Shown here in pieces: positions 21,101 through 35,200 of a stretch of DNA of 64,000 nucleotides (within the stretch, counting starts at the first letter, position 1; each line of letters opens with the position of its first letter). The translations under genes were made by a program, and so were the position numbers. Below the pieces are notes generated by a model, which did not search any database, was not told the origin of the DNA, and saw only the letters and a program-made list of their open reading frames with translations. This stretch comes from Pseudomonas syringae (GTDB lineage: Bacteria > Pseudomonadota > Gammaproteobacteria > Pseudomonadales > Pseudomonadaceae): positions 1-64,000 of the forward strand of contig NZ_WKCB01000001.1 in NCBI RefSeq assembly GCF_021606685.1. The letters are read 5' to 3'.

Positions 21101-24100
21101 GTCGCCGTGCAGTTCGATATGCGGCGCGGTATCGCTGTGATCCGCCCATTCCTCGATGCGGTCGATGGCCAGCATCTGCATGCCTTCCGGGATCGGCAGT
21201 TGTTGCAACGCGTGGGTATGGGTCAGCAGCAGTTGCGCGCGGCTGTCCTGCATCATGTACAGCAGGCGATCACGTGGGTATTCAATGTCCAGCGGCACGT
21301 AGACGCCGCCCGCCTTGAGCACCGCAAGGAACGCCACCAGGCTTTCGGCACTGCGTGGCATGGCGATGGCCACACGCACTTCGGGGCCGATGCCACGCGC
21401 GATCAAGGCATGGGCCAGGCGATTGGCCTGGCGGTCCAACTCGCCGTAGGTCAGGGTCTGGGCATCGAATTTAACCGCCACCGCCTGCGGGTTTTCCTGC
21501 GCGCGGTCGGCCACCCGTTCGTGCACCAGGCGCTGGGCGCTGAAGCCAGCGTCGGTTTGATTCCACAGCTCAAGGATGTGCTGTTGCTCGTCGGCGTCCA
21601 GCAGGTTCAGCTGGCCAATGCTCTGCTGCCGATCGGCAACCATCGCCTGCAACAGGTTTTGCCAATGGCGCGTCATGCGCTCAATGGTCGGCGCTTCAAA
21701 CAGATCGGTGCTGTAACCCAGGGAGGCCCAGAGCCCTTCGCGGCTGTCGTGCGCGTCCAGGTCAAGGTCGAAGTGCGCGGTGCGCGCGGCCCAGCTCATG
21801 TTTTCGATTTGCAGCTGCGCAAGCGTCGGCGCGTCGGCAGCGGGCCCGTCGGCCTGGAAGTTGAACATCACCTGGAACAGCGGGTTGAGGCTCAGGCTAC
21901 GCTCGGGCTGCAGCGCCTCTACCAGTTGCTCGAACGGCAGGTCCTGATGGGCCTGGGCTTGCAGGGCGCGCTGCTTGACCTGCGCCAGCAGCTCGCTGAC
22001 CCTGGTGTGGCCGTCGATATCGGCCTTGAGCACCTGGGTGTTGACGAAAAAGCCGATCAGACGTTCGGTCTCGACTCGATTGCGGTTGGCAATCGGCACC
22101 CCGACGCGTACGTCTTGCTGGCCGCTGTAGCGGTGCAACAGGGCCTGGAACGACGCCAGCAGCAGCATGAACATCGTCACGCCCTCGGCCTGCGCCAGTG
22201 CTTTGAGGCCAGCCGTCAGCGACGCCGGCAACAGCACCTCCAGACGCGCACCGCGATGGCTTTGCTGGGCCGGGCGCTGGTGATCAAACGGCAGCTCGAG
22301 TACCGGTTGCTCACCGCCCAGCAGGTCGCGCCAGTAATTGAGTTGCCGCGCCTTTTCCCCCGCCTTCATCCAGTCGCGCTGCCACAGGGCATAGTCGACG
22401 TACTGGATCGGCATGCTCGGCAATTGCGGGGCCTGGCCTTGGCTGTAGGCAGCATAGAGCTGCACCAGCTCGTCGACCATCACCTGCATCGACCAGCCAT
22501 CGGAGACGATATGGTGCTGCACCAGCACCAGCACGTGCTCATCCGCCGCCAGGCGCAGCAGGCTCACGCGCAGCAGCGGGCCTTGCTGCAGATCGAATAG
22601 CCGGGCGATTTCAGCTTCGACCCGCGCCTGCAGATCGGCCTCGGCCACCTCGGCAAACAGGATAGGCACTGGGGCCGGCGCGTGAATAATCTGCACTGCG
22701 CCCGCGTCCTCCTGCTGCACAGACGTGCGCAAGCTTTCGTGACGCGCCACCAGGGTGTCGAAGCTGCGCTGCAAGGCGTCGATATCCAGGTGCCCGCGCA
22801 GGCGCAAGGCGCTGGGGATATGGTAAGCGGCGCTGTCGGGGTCCAGTTGCCAGAGGAACCATTGGCGCTCCTGGGCATACGACAACCGCAACGGCTGATC
22901 ACGCCCTACCGCCAGCATCGGCGGTGCCGACGGCGCTGCGTTTGGCTCATCATCCACCACGCTGGCGACAAACCCTTGCAGGCGTGGCTGCTCGAACAGG
23001 CTGCGCAGCGGCACGTCGCGGCCCAACAGCTGACGCAGTTGCGAGATGACCTGCATCGCCAGCAACGAGTGCCCGCCCATCTCGAAGAAATGGTCGGTCA
23101 AGCCTACTCGCTCGGCCCCCAGAATCTTCGCCCACACGGCCGCAACCTGCTGCTCGAGTTCAGTCACCGGTGCGACGAATGCCTGCTGCGACTGGCTGGC
23201 ATCGGGCTTTGGCAGCGCCTGACGGTCGAGCTTGCCGTTGGGGTTGAGCGGCATACGCGCCAGGAACATCAGCTGCGCCGGCACCATGTAGTCCGGCAGT
23301 TGCTCGCGCAGCACGCCCTTGAGCGCGTCGGCGTCTTGCGGCTCGGCCACCAGGTAGGCGACCAGCTGGTTATCGGCCGCCACGACCACGGCTTCGCGCA
23401 CACCATGCTGGGCCAGCAACAGCGCTTCGATTTCACCCAGCTCGATGCGAAACCCACGGATTTTTACCTGATGGTCCACTCGGCCGACGTATTCGATAAC
23501 GCCATCCGCGCGATAACGCGCGAGGTCGCCCGTACGGTACAGGCGCTCGCCGGTCGCGCCAAAGGGGTCCGGCACGAAGCGTTCAGCGCTAAGCAACGGG
23601 CGGTTCAGGTAGGCGCGGGCCAGGCCACATTGGCTGCCGATATACAGCTCACCCACCGCGCCCAAGGGCGCCAGGTTGAGGTCGCGATCCAGCACGTAGA
23701 GGGCACGGCCTGGCAGCGAGCGGCCAATCGGGCTGGCGGTGGCGCCGATGACATCCTCGCCTGCCGTGCAGTCCAGTACGCTCGAGACCACGGTGGCTTC
23801 GGTCGGGCCGTAGGTGTTGAGCAACCGCACGTGACCGAGGCCGGCTTTCAACCACTGCGCCGGACCTTCCAGCGGCATCGCTTCGCCGCCGATATGCACT
23901 TGGCGCAGCGCGCCGTAGGAACGTGGCCCGGCGGCCAGGCAATCGAGCAGGAACAGATTCCAATAGGCCGTCGGCAAGTCGGCCAGGGTAATGCCCTGGC
24001 GGATGATTTCGGCGTACAACCGCCCGCTGTCCCATAACTCGGCGCCGCGCAAGACCACCGTGGCGCCGTGGGTCAATGCCGGGTAGAGCTGCTCGACAAA

Positions 24101-26200
24101 ACCGTCGAAGTTGAGGGTCGCAAATTGCAGCACTCGATCCTCCGGCGTCAGGCGTGAGTAGCCAGCGGCGATCCCGGAAAACTCGGTCAGTGCCGCGTGA
24201 TTGATCGCCACGCCCTTGGGCTTGCCAGTGGAACCGGAGGTGTAGATCACATAGGCAAGGTTCTGCGGGTCGACCGCCACGCCTGGGTTGCTTTGCGCAC
24301 AGGCCAGCAGCGCGGCTTGCGCAGCGTCGATATCCAAGCGTGCAACCTCGGCCGGCAACGCCAATGGCTGCGTGGATTGGCACAGCACCAGCCGCACCCC
24401 GCTGTCTTGCAGCATGTGCAGCAGGCGCTCACGCGGGTACTGCGGGTCGAGCGGCACATACGCGCCACCGGCCTTGAGAATCGCCAGCAGGCTGACGACC
24501 ATGGCGAACGACCGCTCCACCGCAACGCCGACCATCACCTCGGGGCCGACGCCCTGGCCGATCAGGTAGTGGGCCAGGCGGTTAGCCTGATGATTGAGGT
24601 CGGCGTAGCTGAGCGACTGGTCGTCTAGGCACAGCGCGATGGCGTCGGGCCGTTGCTGCGCCTGGGCTTCAAACTGCTCGTGCACGCTGCTTGCGGTGTC
24701 AAACGCTGCGCTGCTGTGGTTCCAGCTGCCCAGCAGTTGATGCTGCTCGTGCTCGGCCAGCATGGTGATGTGTTCGAGACGCAGCTGCGCAGAACCTTCG
24801 AGTGCACGCAACAGCGTTTGCCAATGCTGCGCCATGCGCTCCACCGTGGAGGCATCAAACAGGTCGGTGGCATAGGTCCACGAGGCCCAGAGGCCTTGCT
24901 CGGTTTCTTCGGTGTCCAGGCTCAAATCGAACTGCGTGCTGTGCTCTTCGCTCGTCAGCGGTTGCACGGTGAGGCCCGGCAACTGCTGCGCGCCAGCCGA
25001 GCTGCGCGTTTGGGTCTGGTGGTTGAACATCACTTGGAACAGTGGGTTATGGCTCATGCTGCGTTCAGGTTGCAGCGCCTCCACCAGCTGTTCGAACGGC
25101 AGGTCCTGGTGACTCTGGGCCTCGAGGGCGCGCTGTTTGACCTGGGCCAGCAACTGGCTGAAGGTCATCTGGCCGTCAATGTCGGCCTTGAGCACTTGGG
25201 TATTGACGAAGAAACCGATCAGGCCTTCGGTTTCGGCACGGTTGCGGTTGGCGTTCGGCACGCCAACGCGGATATCGGACTGGCCGCTGTAGCGATACAG
25301 CAGGGTCTGGAACGCCGCCAGCAACAGCATGAACACGGTGACGCCTTCACGTTGCGCCAGGGCTTTGAGGCTCGCGACGAGCGCCGGCTCCAGCGCCACG
25401 TCATGGCGCGCGCCACGGTAGCTTTGTCGCGCCGGGCGCGGGTGATCCAGCGGCAACTCCAATACCGGTTGCGTGCCGCCCAGTTGCTCGCACCAGTAGC
25501 CGAGCTGACGCGCTTTCTCGCCGGCTTCCATCCAGCTGCGCTGCCACAGGGCATAGTCTGGGTACTGAATCGACAACGGCGCCAACTCGCAGGCCTGGCC
25601 TTGGCTGAAAGCGGCGTAGAACTGCATCAGCTCCTGGACCATGACCCCCATTGACCAGCCGTCCGAGACGATATGGTGCTGCACCAGCACCAACACATGC
25701 TCCTCTTCGCTCAGGCGCAGCAAGTTCAGGCGCAACAACGGTCCGTGGAGCAGATCGAATGGCCGCGCGATTTCAGCCTGCACGCGGGCCTGCAACTGCG
25801 CTTCGTCCACTGTGCTTTCAAGCAGTTCGATCTGCGCCTCTTCCAGCACCACCTGGGAGCGGTTCTCGCCCTCCAGGTTCAGGCGTGTGCGCAGGCTTTC
25901 ATGGCGTGCGAGCAGGCTGTCGAAACTGCGTTGCAAGGCGCTTTTGTCCAGGCGGCCGGCGAGGCGCAGAACGCCCGGGATGTGATAGGCGGCGCTGTCC
26001 GGGTCCAGTTGCCAGAGAAACCACTGACGCTCCTGGGCGTAGGACAGCGGCAGGGCCTGGCCGGCCTCGCGGACCGCGACGATCGGCAATTGGGCAAAGC
26101 TCATGCCCCGGCTTTGCAGGCGTTGGTAAAACTGCTGGCGTTGTTCAAGAGGCAGGCGAAGAAAGCGCGACACCAGATCAATATTAGGGTTGGAAAGCAT
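15182..26200 (-). CDS. pvdJ: PvdJ-type three-module peptide synthetase (modules 4-6)
   Basis: 3672 residues: C-A-T (about 40-1085), C-A-T-E (about 1105-2600), C-A-T (about 2625-3650). Module 4 pocket D-G-E-D-H-G-T-V-V-K suggests a basic residue, probably lysine. Module 5 pocket D-G-E-V-C-G-G-V-T-K is the likely hydroxyornithine type; its carrier is the GGDSI form and an epimerase ([10 protein letters not shown]) follows, so the residue becomes D. Module 6 starts with a condensation domain of the D-accepting type (HHILMDGWS) and has an unfamiliar pocket D-V-W-H-F-G-R-I-N-K. It ends with a carrier and no epimerase. Pocket readings are manual alignments; the lysine/hydroxyornithine assignment is inference. 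It begins 3 bases after the pvdI stop. Confidence 0.88.
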   Translation of the reverse strand: MLSNPNIDLVSRFLRLPLEQRQQFYQRLQSRGMSFAQLPIVAVREAGQALPLSYAQERQWFLWQLDPDSAAYHIPGVLRLAGRLDKSALQRSFDSLLARHESLRTRLNLEGENRSQVVLEEAQIELLESTVDEAQLQARVQAEIARPFDLLHGPLLRLNLLRLSEEEHVLVLVQHHIVSDGWSMGVMVQELMQFYAAFSQGQACELAPLSIQYPDYALWQRSWMEAGEKARQLGYWCEQLGGTQPVLELPLDHPRPARQSYRGARHDVALEPALVASLKALAQREGVTVFMLLLAAFQTLLYRYSGQSDIRVGVPNANRNRAETEGLIGFFVNTQVLKADIDGQMTFSQLLAQVKQRALEAQSHQDLPFEQLVEALQPERSMSHNPLFQVMFNHQTQTRSSAGAQQLPGLTVQPLTSEEHSTQFDLSLDTEETEQGLWASWTYATDLFDASTVERMAQHWQTLLRALEGSAQLRLEHITMLAEHEQHQLLGSWNHSSAAFDTASSVHEQFEAQAQQRPDAIALCLDDQSLSYADLNHQANRLAHYLIGQGVGPEVMVGVAVERSFAMVVSLLAILKAGGAYVPLDPQYPRERLLHMLQDSGVRLVLCQSTQPLALPAEVARLDIDAAQAALLACAQSNPGVAVDPQNLAYVIYTSGSTGKPKGVAINHAALTEFSGIAAGYSRLTPEDRVLQFATLNFDGFVEQLYPALTHGATVVLRGAELWDSGRLYAEIIRQGITLADLPTAYWNLFLLDCLAAGPRSYGALRQVHIGGEAMPLEGPAQWLKAGLGHVRLLNTYGPTEATVVSSVLDCTAGEDVIGATASPIGRSLPGRALYVLDRDLNLAPLGAVGELYIGSQCGLARAYLNRPLLSAERFVPDPFGATGERLYRTGDLARYRADGVIEYVGRVDHQVKIRGFRIELGEIEALLLAQHGVREAVVVAADNQLVAYLVAEPQDADALKGVLREQLPDYMVPAQLMFLARMPLNPNGKLDRQALPKPDASQSQQAFVAPVTELEQQVAAVWAKILGAERVGLTDHFFEMGGHSLLAMQVISQLRQLLGRDVPLRSLFEQPRLQGFVASVVDDEPNAAPSAPPMLAVGRDQPLRLSYAQERQWFLWQLDPDSAAYHIPSALRLRGHLDIDALQRSFDTLVARHESLRTSVQQEDAGAVQIIHAPAPVPILFAEVAEADLQARVEAEIARLFDLQQGPLLRVSLLRLAADEHVLVLVQHHIVSDGWSMQVMVDELVQLYAAYSQGQAPQLPSMPIQYVDYALWQRDWMKAGEKARQLNYWRDLLGGEQPVLELPFDHQRPAQQSHRGARLEVLLPASLTAGLKALAQAEGVTMFMLLLASFQALLHRYSGQQDVRVGVPIANRNRVETERLIGFFVNTQVLKADIDGHTRVSELLAQVKQRALQAQAHQDLPFEQLVEALQPERSLSLNPLFQVMFNFQADGPAADAPTLAQLQIENMSWAARTAHFDLDLDAHDSREGLWASLGYSTDLFEAPTIERMTRHWQNLLQAMVADRQQSIGQLNLLDADEQQHILELWNQTDAGFSAQRLVHERVADRAQENPQAVAVKFDAQTLTYGELDRQANRLAHALIARGIGPEVRVAIAMPRSAESLVAFLAVLKAGGVYVPLDIEYPRDRLLYMMQDSRAQLLLTHTHALQQLPIPEGMQMLAIDRIEEWADHSDTAPHIELHGDNLAYVIYTSGSTGMPKGVAVSHGPLVAHIIATGERYETSPSDCELHFMSFAFDGSHEGWMHPLINGASVLIRDDSLWLPEYTYAQMHRHNVTMAVFPPVYLQQLAEHAERDGNPPAVRVYCFGGDAVAQASYDLAWRALKPTYLFNGYGPTETVVTPLLWKARRGDPCGAVYAPIGTLLGNRSGYVLDAQLNLQPIGVAGELYLGGEGVARGYLERPALTAERFVPDPFGKPGSRVYRSGDLTRGRADGVVDYLGRVDHQVKIRGFRIELGEIEARLREQDSVGETVVVAQDGPSGKQLVAYVVPASTQINDVEFREALRRALKARLPDYMVPAHFMFLAQMPLTPNGKLDRKGLPQPDASLMQQTYVAPQSELEQKIAGLWADVLRLPRVGLNDNFFELGGDSIISIQVVSRARQAGIRFTPKDLFQHQTVQSLAAVAQTGGEGLVIDQGLVSGEALLLPIHQYFFQEDIAERHHWNQSVVLRPGVRLDGATLSAALLALIEHHDALRLSFSQPSGGWQAQYRGVEAHADLLWERSLETIEALEPLGLQAQRSLDLADGPLLRAVLVELADGSQRLLLVIHHLVVDGVSWRILLEDLQTAYTQLERGQPLVLPAKTSSTQAWAKRLQAHAQSPALQEELRFWQAQLQGADADLPCDNPEGGLHNSLAISVNTHLDQAFTRRLLQEAPAAYRTQINDLLLTALSRVITRWTGADSLLVKLEGHGREDLFDEVDLTRTVGWFTSMYPLALTPAVSLADSIKGIKEQLRAVPDKGIGFGALRYLGDEHAQQVLGGLAQPRITFNYLGQFDGTFEEDAAAAFFTPTGEEAGPEQSAQALLGNWLEINGQVFGGELTLSWSFSREMFSEATVQRLADAYAQELKQLIEHCCVSPHQGVTPSDFPLAALNQAQLDQFALAAVEDVYPLAPLQQGMLFHALYEPQAGDYVNQMRVDVEGLDVPRFRDAWQAALDNHDILRTGFILHGSLEHPLQVVHRHAQLPFIETECLEGEGFAQRLDRLADSQRLQGFDLEQPPLIRIALVHTGPQRCHLIYTSHHILMDGWSSSQLLGEVLERYAGHAPQAQVSRYRDFIAWLQAQDKTLRDAFWTKQLATLEEPTRLFQALPRNKDQDAAGLGEYALELDAAQMARLKAFAQSQKITLNTLVQSAWLLLLQRYTGQDTVAFGATVSGRPAELRGVEQQVGLFINTLPVVASPRPDMPVAHWLQQIQQQNVALREHEHTPLFELQRLAGLGGDALFDTILVFENYPVSEVLEQGAPLGVRFGPVHSREQTHYPLSIAVGVGETLSLHYTYDLGAVDAPTVMRLSQHLLHLLTELVAKPQAVLGQLTLLTAPEQLALMAQGNGVVSSGPGGLVQQQFEQQVRRTPQATAVIFGEHQWSYAALNQRANRLAHGLIQQGVGPDSLVGIALERSFDMLAALLAILKAGGAYVPLDADYPQERLAYMLKDSGVQWLLTQSDLNLPLAEGVQCLSLEGDQAWLNGVDETDPQVAVSGQNLMYVIYTSGTTGNPKGVGVTHAALAQRLAWMQDTYRLQADDVLLQKAPMSFDVSVWECFWPLISGSRLVIAAPGEHRDPVRLMELIQAHGVTTLHFVPSLLQLFMDTLGVAQCSSVRRLFSGGEALTAELRDQILRILPGVVLHNRYGPTETTINATWWPCSLEDGARSPIGRPLGNVICRVLDGDLNPVPAGIAGELCVGGEGLARGYLGRPGLSAERFVADPFGGAGARLYRTGDRVRWADDGALEYLGRLDQQIKIRGFRVELEEICALLLLQAEVAQAQVILRQGSGGGQLVGYYVAQPSAPDEVEHGQALRAALQAQLPDYMVPKHFVRLSHMPLSPSGKLDRKALPEPGDQLSHGEYVAPHSDLEQQLAAIWADVLDVERVGLNDNFFELGGHSLLVINVMSRIQLELGVKISVHELFQHAQLKQLADHLQGQGSGVSSEKLSFLDSLLDEMEEV
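20220..21570 (-). repeat. Module 5 adenylation segment nearly identical to module 3
   Basis: This stretch matches 26721-28071 at a constant offset of 6501 bases, with only occasional substitutions (for example about five in a 300-base sample). It covers most of the adenylation domain, including the specificity pocket. Confidence 0.85.
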
Positions 26201-26203
26201 GGT

Positions 26204-29200
26204 TCAAATCGCCTCTAGTTCGCTCAAAAAGTCACGAAGGTCATCAAAATCTTCCGCAGTGCCCGCGCGGAAGGTGGCAGCGGCCTGGACATAGGCGCGC
26301 AGCGTTTCGGTCTGGAATACTTCCACCAGCGGGACTTCCAGGCCCAGTTCGGACTGGACCCTGGAGGTGATCTGGATCGCCAGCAGGGAGTGGCCGCCGA
26401 CTTCGAAGAAGTTGTCGTTCAGCCCCACCTGCGGCAGGCGCAGCACCTCGGCCCAGATCGCAGCGATCTGCTGCTCCAGCTCGGTTTCAGGGGCCACATA
26501 AGCCTGTTGCATCAGGCTCGCATCCGGTGCGGGCAGGCCCTTGCGGTCGAGCTTGCCGTTGGGGGTCAGCGGCATCTGCGCCAGGAACACGAAGTGGGCC
26601 GGCACCATGTAGTCCGGCAAGCCGGTCTTGAGGGCGCGTTTCAGGGTGTCGCGGAACGCGGTTTCGTCGGCCAGGCCGGCATCCGCCGGAACGACGTAGG
26701 CCACCAGTTGCTTGCCGGTCGGGCCGTCCTGCGCGACCACCACGGTTTCACCGACGCTGTCCTGCTCGCGCAGGCGCGCTTCGATTTCACCCAGCTCGAT
26801 GCGGAAACCGCGGATCTTCACCTGATGGTCGACACGACCGAGGTAGTCCACCACGCCATCCGCACGGCCACGGGTCAGGTCGCCGCTGCGATACACGCGG
26901 CTGCCAGGCTTGCCGAACGGGTCCGGCACAAAGCGTTCGGCGGTCAGTGCTGGGCGCTCCAGGTAACCCCGCGCCACGCCCTCGCCGCCCAGGTACAACT
27001 CACCGGCCACGCCAATCGGTTGCAGGTTCAGCTGCGCATCCAGCACATAGCCGCTGCGGTTGCCCAGCAAGGTGCCGATGGGGGCGTAGACGGCGCCGCA
27101 CGGGTCGCCACGGCGGGCCTTCCACAGCAGTGGCGTGACCACGGTTTCGGTCGGCCCATAACCGTTGAACAGGTAGGTCGGTTTCAGCGCGCGCCAGGCC
27201 AGGTCATAGCTGGCTTGCGCAACCGCGTCGCCACCAAAGCAGTACACGCGCACCGCCGGCGGGTTACCGTCGCGCTCGGCATGCTCGGCCAACTGCTGCA
27301 GGTACACCGGCGGGAACACCGCCATCGTCACGTTGTGGCGATGCATCTGCGCGTAGGTGTACTCGGGCAGCCACAGGCTGTCGTCGCGGATCAGCACGCT
27401 GGCGCCGTTGATCAGCGGGTGCATCCAGCCTTCGTGGGAGCCGTCGAAGGCGAACGACATGAAGTGCAGTTCGCAGTCGCTTGGGGACGTCTCGTAGCGC
27501 TCGCCGGTGGCGATGATGTGCGCCACCAAAGGTCCATGGGACACCGCGACGCCCTTGGGCATGCCGGTGGAGCCGGAGGTGTAGATCACGTAGGCGAGGT
27601 TGTCGCCGTGCAGTTCGATATGCGGCGCGGCATCGCTGTGATCCGCCCATTCCTCGCGGCGGTCGATGGCCAGCATCTGCATGCCTTGCGGGATCGGCAG
27701 TTGTTGCAACGCGTGGGTGTGGGTCAGCAGCAGTTGTGCGCGGCTGTCCTGCATCATGTACAGCAGACGATCACGTGGGTATTCGATGTCCAGCGGCACG
27801 TAGACGCCGCCCGCCTTGAGCACCGCAAGGAACGCCACCAGGCTTTCGGCACTGCGCGGCATGGCGATGGCCACGCGCACTTCGGGGCCGATGCCACGTG
27901 CGATCAAGGCATGGGCCAGGCGGTTGGCCTGGCGGTCCAGCTCGCCGTAGGTCAGGGTCTGGGCATCGAATTTAACCGCCACCGCCTGCGGGTTTTCCTG
28001 CGCGCGGTCGGCCACCCGTTCGTGCACCAGGCGCTGGGCGCTGAAGCCGGCGTCGGTTTGATTCCACAGTTGCAGGATGTGCTGTTGCTCATCGGCGTCC
28101 AGCAGGTTCAGTTGGCTGACAAGCTGCTGCTGGTCGGCAACCATGGCCTGCAACAGGTTCTGCCAGTGCCGTGCCATGCGCGCGATGGTTGCGGCGTCGA
28201 ACAGGTCGGTGGCGTAACTCAGTGACGCGCGTAATTGGTCCTGAGACTCCTCGATATCGAGGGTCAGGTCGAACTGCGCGACCGTCTCATCCCAGCCGAC
28301 CGGGCTGAGCTGCAAGTGCTCCAGGCAGCGTAGATGCCCACCTGCCAGGCTGACATGGTGGTTGAACGCGACCTGGAACAACGGGCTCAGGCTCAGGCTG
28401 CGCTCGGGCTGCAAGGCCTCCACCAGCTGTTCGAACGGCAGGTCCTGATGAGCCTGGGCTTGCAGCGCGCGCTGTTTCACCTGGGCCAGCAACGCGTGCA
28501 CGGTGGTGTGGCCGTCAATATCAGCCTTGAGCACCTGGGTGTTGACGAAAAAGCCGATCAGGCGTTCGGTTTCGATCCGGTTGCGGTTGGCGATTGGCAC
28601 GCCGACCCGGATATCTTGCTGGCCGCTGTAGCGGTGCAACAACACCTGATAAGACGCCAGCAACAGCATGAACAACGTCACGCCCTCACGCTGGGCGAGC
28701 GTCTTGAGGTCCGCCAGCAATGGCGCCGCCAACGGCACCTCCAGGCGCGCACCGCGATGCGTCGGCACCGCCGGGCGCTGGCGATCGAATGGCAGCTCGA
28801 GCACCGGTTGCTCACCGCCCAGCAGGTCACGCCAGTAACCCAGTTGCCGCGCCTTTTCACCCGCCTCCATCCAGCCCCGCTGCCACAGGGCGTAGTCGAC
28901 GTACTGGATCGCCAGGTCCGGCAATTGCAGGGTGTGGCCCTGGCTGTAGGCGGCATAGAGCTGGACCAGCTCGTCGACCATGACCTGCATCGACCAGCCA
29001 TCGGAGACGATGTGGTGCTGCACCAGCACCAGCACGTGTTCATCCTCGGCCAACCGCAGCAGGCTGACGCGCATCAGCGGCCCACTGCGCAAATCAAACG
29101 GCTGGGTGATCAGGGCTTCGACCCGGGCCTGCAAACCGCCCTCGTCAGTATCGGCCGCGGTGAGTTCGATCCGACCCTGTGGGTTGATCACCTGCACCGT

Positions 29201-32200
29201 GCGCTCGCCCTCTTGCTGCAAATGAGTGCGCAGGCTTTCGTGGCGCGCCACCAACGTGTCAAAGGCGCGTTGCAGTGCGCGCGGGTCCAACGAGCCTTTA
29301 AGGCGCAGTGCGCTCGGCACATGGTAGGCCGCGCTGTGCGGGTCCAGCTGCCAGAGGAACCACTGACGTTCCTGGGCGTAGGACAACAGGAGCGGCTGCG
29401 CACGGTCGACTTTCACCAGCGCCGGCGTCGAATCACGCTCGGTGCCCAGCGCCAGGACAAAATCGGCCAGCCGCGGGTGTTCGAACAGCACCTTGAGGCT
29501 GACTTGCACCCCAAGGCCATGGCGAACGCGGGACACCAACTGCGTGGCGAGCAACGAATGCCCGCCCATTTCGAAGAAGTGATCGTCGAGCCCCACGCGC
29601 TCGGCGCCCAGTACCTGGGCCCAGATCGCCGCCACACGTTGCTCCAGCTCGGTGACGGGCGCGCGCCAATCGGCCAGGGGTTGGCTGGCATCGGGTTTGG
29701 GCAGTGCGCCACGGTTCAGCTTGCCATTGGGGCTCAGCGGCATGTGGTCCAACAGCAGCAGGTGCGCCGGCACCATGTAGTCCGGCAGCTCTGCGCGCAG
29801 TGCGGTCTTGAGGCGTGTGCGCAATTCGTTTTGCTGGGTGTCGGACAGTGGCTGGCTCGCCACGACGTAGCCCACCAGTTGGCTGTCGGCGGCAATCACC
29901 AGCGCCTCGCGCACACCGGCCTGAGCCAGCAGGTGCGTTTCGATTTCGCCCAGCTCGATACGGAAACCACGGACCTTGACCTGGTGGTCGATACGGCCCA
30001 CGTACTCGATCATGCCGTCAGCGCGATAGCGCGCCAGGTCACCGGTACGGTACAGGCGGCCCGCGCCGCTGGTGCTGAACGGGTCAGGAATGAAGCGCTC
30101 CGCCGTCAACTCGGGACGGTTGAAATAACCCCGCGCCAGCAGCGGCCCGCCGATCACCAGTTCGCCCGCAACGCCGACCGGCACCGGGTTGAGATTGGCG
30201 TCCAGCAGGTAGATGGCGCGGCCGTCCAGCACCCGGCCAATCGGCATCATGGTCGGCAAGGCTTCGCGGCCGTCGACGTACGCGGCGCACTCCAGGGCAG
30301 TCGCAGTCACCGTAGCCTCGGTAGGACCGTAGGTGTTGAGCAGGCGGACATGCTGCAGGCCCGCGTCACGCCAGGCGCTCAGGCCTTCGGGTGGCATGGC
30401 TTCGCCGCCGATGTGCAGTTGGCGCAGGCGCCCGTAGTCGCGCGGGCCCAGCTCGGCAAAGTCGCGCACCAATAACAGCCAATAGGCGGTGGTGAGGTCG
30501 ACCACGGAAATGTCGTGAGCGAGCAATTGCTGGTAGAACGTGTCGCTGTCCCACAGGTCGCCGCCCCGCACCACCACGGCTGCCCCGCAGCACAGGGCCG
30601 GGTACAGCTGCTCGACGAAACCGTCGAAGTTGAAGGTGCCAAATTGCAGCACGCGATCATCGGGCTGCAACGCGAACAGCTCGCTGAACACTTCCACGTG
30701 CCGCGCCAGGGACGCCAGGTCGATGCCCACGCCTTTTGGCCGGCCGGTGGAGCCGGACGTGAACATCACGTAGGCCAGGTTGGCAGGCCACGCGCGTGGC
30801 GCCGGGTTGTTCCCGCTGTACTCGGCCAGCCAGTCGGGGCCGTCTTCCAGGCAGATCAGGTGCAGGGGGTCGGTGATCGGCAGTTGTTGCAGCAATGGCT
30901 GCCGGGTCAGCAGCAGGTGCAGGCCGCTGTCCTCGATCATGCATTGCAGGCGCTCGGCCGGGTATTTGGGGTCCAGCGGCACGTAGGCGCCACCGGCCTT
31001 GAGCACCGCCAACAGGCCCACGATCATTTCCAGGGAGCGATCCACCGCCACGCCCACCAAGGTATCGGCGCCCACGCCCTGCTCGATCAAGCGATGGGCC
31101 AGGCGGTTGGCGCGCAGGTTCAATTGGGCATAGCTCAGGCGCTGCTGATCGAGGATCAGGGCGACATTCTCCGGGTGCTCCGCCGCCTGACGCTCAAAGC
31201 GCTGCAGCACGCTGGCCTGTGCCGGGGTGGCGACATCGCGCGGGTTCCAGTCCTGCAGCACGCGCTGGTGTTCGTCGGCCAGCAGCAAAGGCACGTCGCC
31301 CAAGGCTTGCTCAGGCGCTTCGACAAACCGCTGCAACAGGCCCAGCAGGTACGCGGCAATATTCTGTACGGCGTCGTGGGCGAAGTCGGCACACTGGTAT
31401 TCCAGGTGCAGGCTCAAGTGCTCGCCGCCGTGCACGGTCAGGGTCAGCGGGTAGTTGGTGCGTTCCTGATGGCTGACGCCGCTGAAGCGCAGGCCACCCT
31501 CGCCGGGCTGCTCCAGGGTCTTGGCGACCGGGAAGTTTTCGAACACCACCAGGGTGTCGAACAGCGCCTCCCCAGCCGAACCGGCCCAGCGCTGGATATC
31601 GAACAGCGGCGTGTGCTCGTGCTCACGCATTTCCACGTTCAGGGCCTGGACGCTGCGCACCCAGTCGCCGACGCTGTGCGCCGGGTTCGCCGTGGCGATC
31701 AAGGGCAAGGTGTTGATGAACAGGCCAACTTGTTGCTCGACATTCGCCAACTGCGCCGGCCGCCCTGACACCGTGACGCCGCAGGCAACGCTGGCCTGGC
31801 CGGTGTAGCGTTGCAGCAGCAACATCCACGCCGATTGCACCAGGGTATTGAGGGTCACTTGATGGGCGCGAGCGAAGGCAGCCAACTGCCTCGTCTGGGT
31901 TTCATCCAGCTCGCAAAGAATCTGTGCATACGCCTCGCCGCTGTGCGACGCGGTCTTGGCCACACTGCGCGCCAGGTGGGTCGGCTCGTCCAACTGCGCC
32001 AGGCGCTGACGCCAGAAGGCCTCGCCCAGCGCCGGGTCCTGCTGTTGCAGCCAAGCGATGTGCTGGGAAAACGCTGCACCGGCTGGCGGCAGTGGCTGGC
32101 CTTTGCAGGCTTGCAGCACTTCATTGAGGACCAGGGCATTGCTCCAGCCGTCCATCAAGATGTGATGGCTGGTGTAGATCAAATGCCAACGCTCGTCGCT

Positions 32201-35200
32201 GATACGCACCAGCGCGACCCGCAGCAGCGGCGGGCGCGCCAATTCGAAGCCCTGGCGATGGTGCTCGGCGGCCAGGCTGTCGAGCGCCGCCGCGAGGTCT
32301 TGGCGCTCGCGAAAGTCAAACTCATCGAACGGTAAACTGACCTGACGATGCACCACCTGCAGGGCCTGGCCCTGATCGTCCTGCCAGACAAAACCGGTGC
32401 GCAGCATGTCATGGCGCGCCAGCACCTGGGCCCAGGCGCGCTGGAATTGCGCCACGTCGACCCCCTGCACATCGGCGCGCAACTGGCTGACGTAGACGTC
32501 GTCCTCACCCTGCTGATAGAGGCTGTGGAACAACATGCCCTGCTGCATCGGCGACAACGGGTACACATCCTGTACATCCCGCGCGGGCAGCGCCAGGTCG
32601 TCCAGTTGCGCTTGGGTCAGCTGCGCGAGGCTGACGTCGGCCGGTGTCAGGCCACCGTGTTGCGGGTCGATGCAATGCGCGATCAACGCCTGCAGTTCGC
32701 CGACGTAGTCATCCGCCAGGCCTTGAATGGTCGAGGCCTCGAACATCTCGCGGCTGAAGCCCCATTGCAGCGCCAGCTCGCCGCCATACACCTGCCCTTC
32801 CACGGTCAGCCAGTTGGCCAACGGCGCCTCGGGGTCCTGGGCCTGGCCGCTGCCTTGGGTGGCCGGCACAAACAATGCCGACTCATTGAACTGGCGGTCG
32901 AACTGGCCGAGGTAATTGAAGGTGATACGCGGCGTGGCGAGGTTGGCCAAGCCGTCACGGGCCGCCGGTGTGCCCAGGTGGCGCAGCAGACCGTAGCCGA
33001 TGCCTTTGTCGGGCACGGCGCGCAGCTGCTCCTTGACCGACTTGATTGCACTCGACAAGTCGCCATCGGCCTGCAGGCGCAGCGGGAACAGGCTGGTAAA
33101 CCAGCCGACGGTGCGGCTCAGGTCGACGTTGTCGAACAGGTCTTCACGGCCATGGCCTTCCAGCTGGATCAGCGCGGCGGGCTGACCGCTCCAGCGGCGG
33201 ATCACTCGCGCCAGGGCGGTCAGCAGCAGGTCGTTGACCTGCGTGCGGTAGGCCGCCGGGGCATCCTGCAACAGCTGGCGGGTGCGCTCGCCGTCGAGGC
33301 GGATTTCAAGTTTGCTGCCCAGGCGGTTTTGCAGGCCGCCCTCGGGGCGGTCGCAGGGCAAGTCTGCATCCACAGATTGCGCCTGCCAGTACGGCAGCTG
33401 GCCGTCGAGGGTCAGGGCATGCGCCTGCAACTGCTGCGCCCAAGCCTGATAGGCGCTGGTCTTGGCCGGCAACGCGGCACCGCCGTAAGCCTGCTGCAGG
33501 TCTTCGAGCAGGATGCGCCAGGACACGCCATCCACCACCAGGTGATGGATTACCAGCAACAGGCGCTGAGAACCGTCAGCCATGCTGACCAATGCGGCGC
33601 GCAGCAGCGGGCCATGTTCAAGGTCGAGGCTGCGCTGGGCTTCGTCACACCGCGCGGCCAGTTCAGTGTCGTTGGCGGCACGCGACTGCCACAGCGCCGC
33701 CGCGCTGACCTGCGCGGCATGGGTTTGCTGCCAACCGTCGGCCTGCTGCACAAACCGCAGGCGCAGGGCATCGTGATGGTTGACCAGTTGGGTCAGGGCC
33801 GCCTCAAGGCGCGCAGGCTCCAACGCCGCGCGCGGAGTCAGCAGCAACGACTGGTTCCAATGCTGACGCGCCGGGATCGCCTCGGCGAAAAAGGTCTGTT
33901 GCACCGGGGTCAGGATGACGTCGCCGGTGACCGCCCCTTGGTCGATGACCATCGCCTGCTCGAAGGTAGCCACCAACGCCAGGCTGCGCACACTCTGGTA
34001 CTGGAACAGGTCGCGCGGGCTGAGGCGAACCCCGGCCTGGCGCGCGCGGCTGACCACCTGGATGGAGATGATCGAATCGCCACCCAGTTCGAAGAAGTTA
34101 TCGTCAAGGCCGACCTGCTCAACGCCCAGCACGTCGCTCCAGACCGCTGCCAAGGCTTTTTGCAACGGGTTTTGCGGCGCGATATACGCCTGTTGCGGCG
34201 CGGCATTCGGCAGTGGCAAGGCCTTGCGGTCGAGCTTGCCGTTGGCGGTGACCGGCAACTTTGCCAGGTGCACCATATGGCTCGGTACCATGTATTCCGG
34301 CAGGCTGCTGAGCAGCCAGGCCTTGAGGTCGGTGGGCGCTGCGCCTTCCAGCACCAGGTACGCGACCAGTTGCTTGCCGCCCTGCACCAGCACCACGGCC
34401 TCACGCACGCCGGGGTGTTGCATCAGGCGCGTCTCGATTTCGCCCAACTCGATGCGCAAGCCGCGCAGCTTGACCTGATGATCGAGGCGACCGAGGTAGT
34501 CGATAACCCCATCGGCACGCTGGCGCACACGGTCGCCGGTACGGTACAGCCGCGCGCCGTCGCCAAACGGGCTGGGCACAAAGCGTTCGGCGGTCAATGC
34601 CGCGCGACGGTGGTAACTGCGGGCCAGGCCGATGCCGCCCAGGTACAGCTCGCCGGAAACGCCGGCAGGTACCGGGTTGAGTTGGGCGTCGAGCACAAAG
34701 GTGCCGAGGTTGGCAATCGGGCGGCCGATGGGCACGGCGTCGCGGCCTTCGTCGACACAGGTCCAATGGGTCACGTCGATTGCCGCTTCGGTGGGGCCGT
34801 AGAGGTTGAACAAACCGGCCTGCGGCAATTTGGTGAACACCTGGATCTGCGCGTCCAGCGGCAGGGCTTCGCCACTGCAGACGATGCGCTTGAGGCTGGC
34901 GCACGCCTGCACGCCCGGCTCATGGATAAACGCCTGCAGCATCGACGGCACGAAGTGCAACGTGGTGATGGCGTGGCGGCCGATAGTCTCGATCAAGCGT
35001 GCCGGCTCGCGGTGCTCGCCAGGCGCCGCAACCACCAGGCGCGCGCCGGTCATCAGCGGCCAGAAGAACTCCCAGACCGATACGTCAAAGCTGAACGGGG
35101 TTTTCTGCAGCACCGCATCGCCGCCGTCCAGACCGTAGGCCTGCTGCATCCAGCACAGGCGGTTGACCAGGGCGCGATGGCTGTTGCCGGCGCCCTTGGG

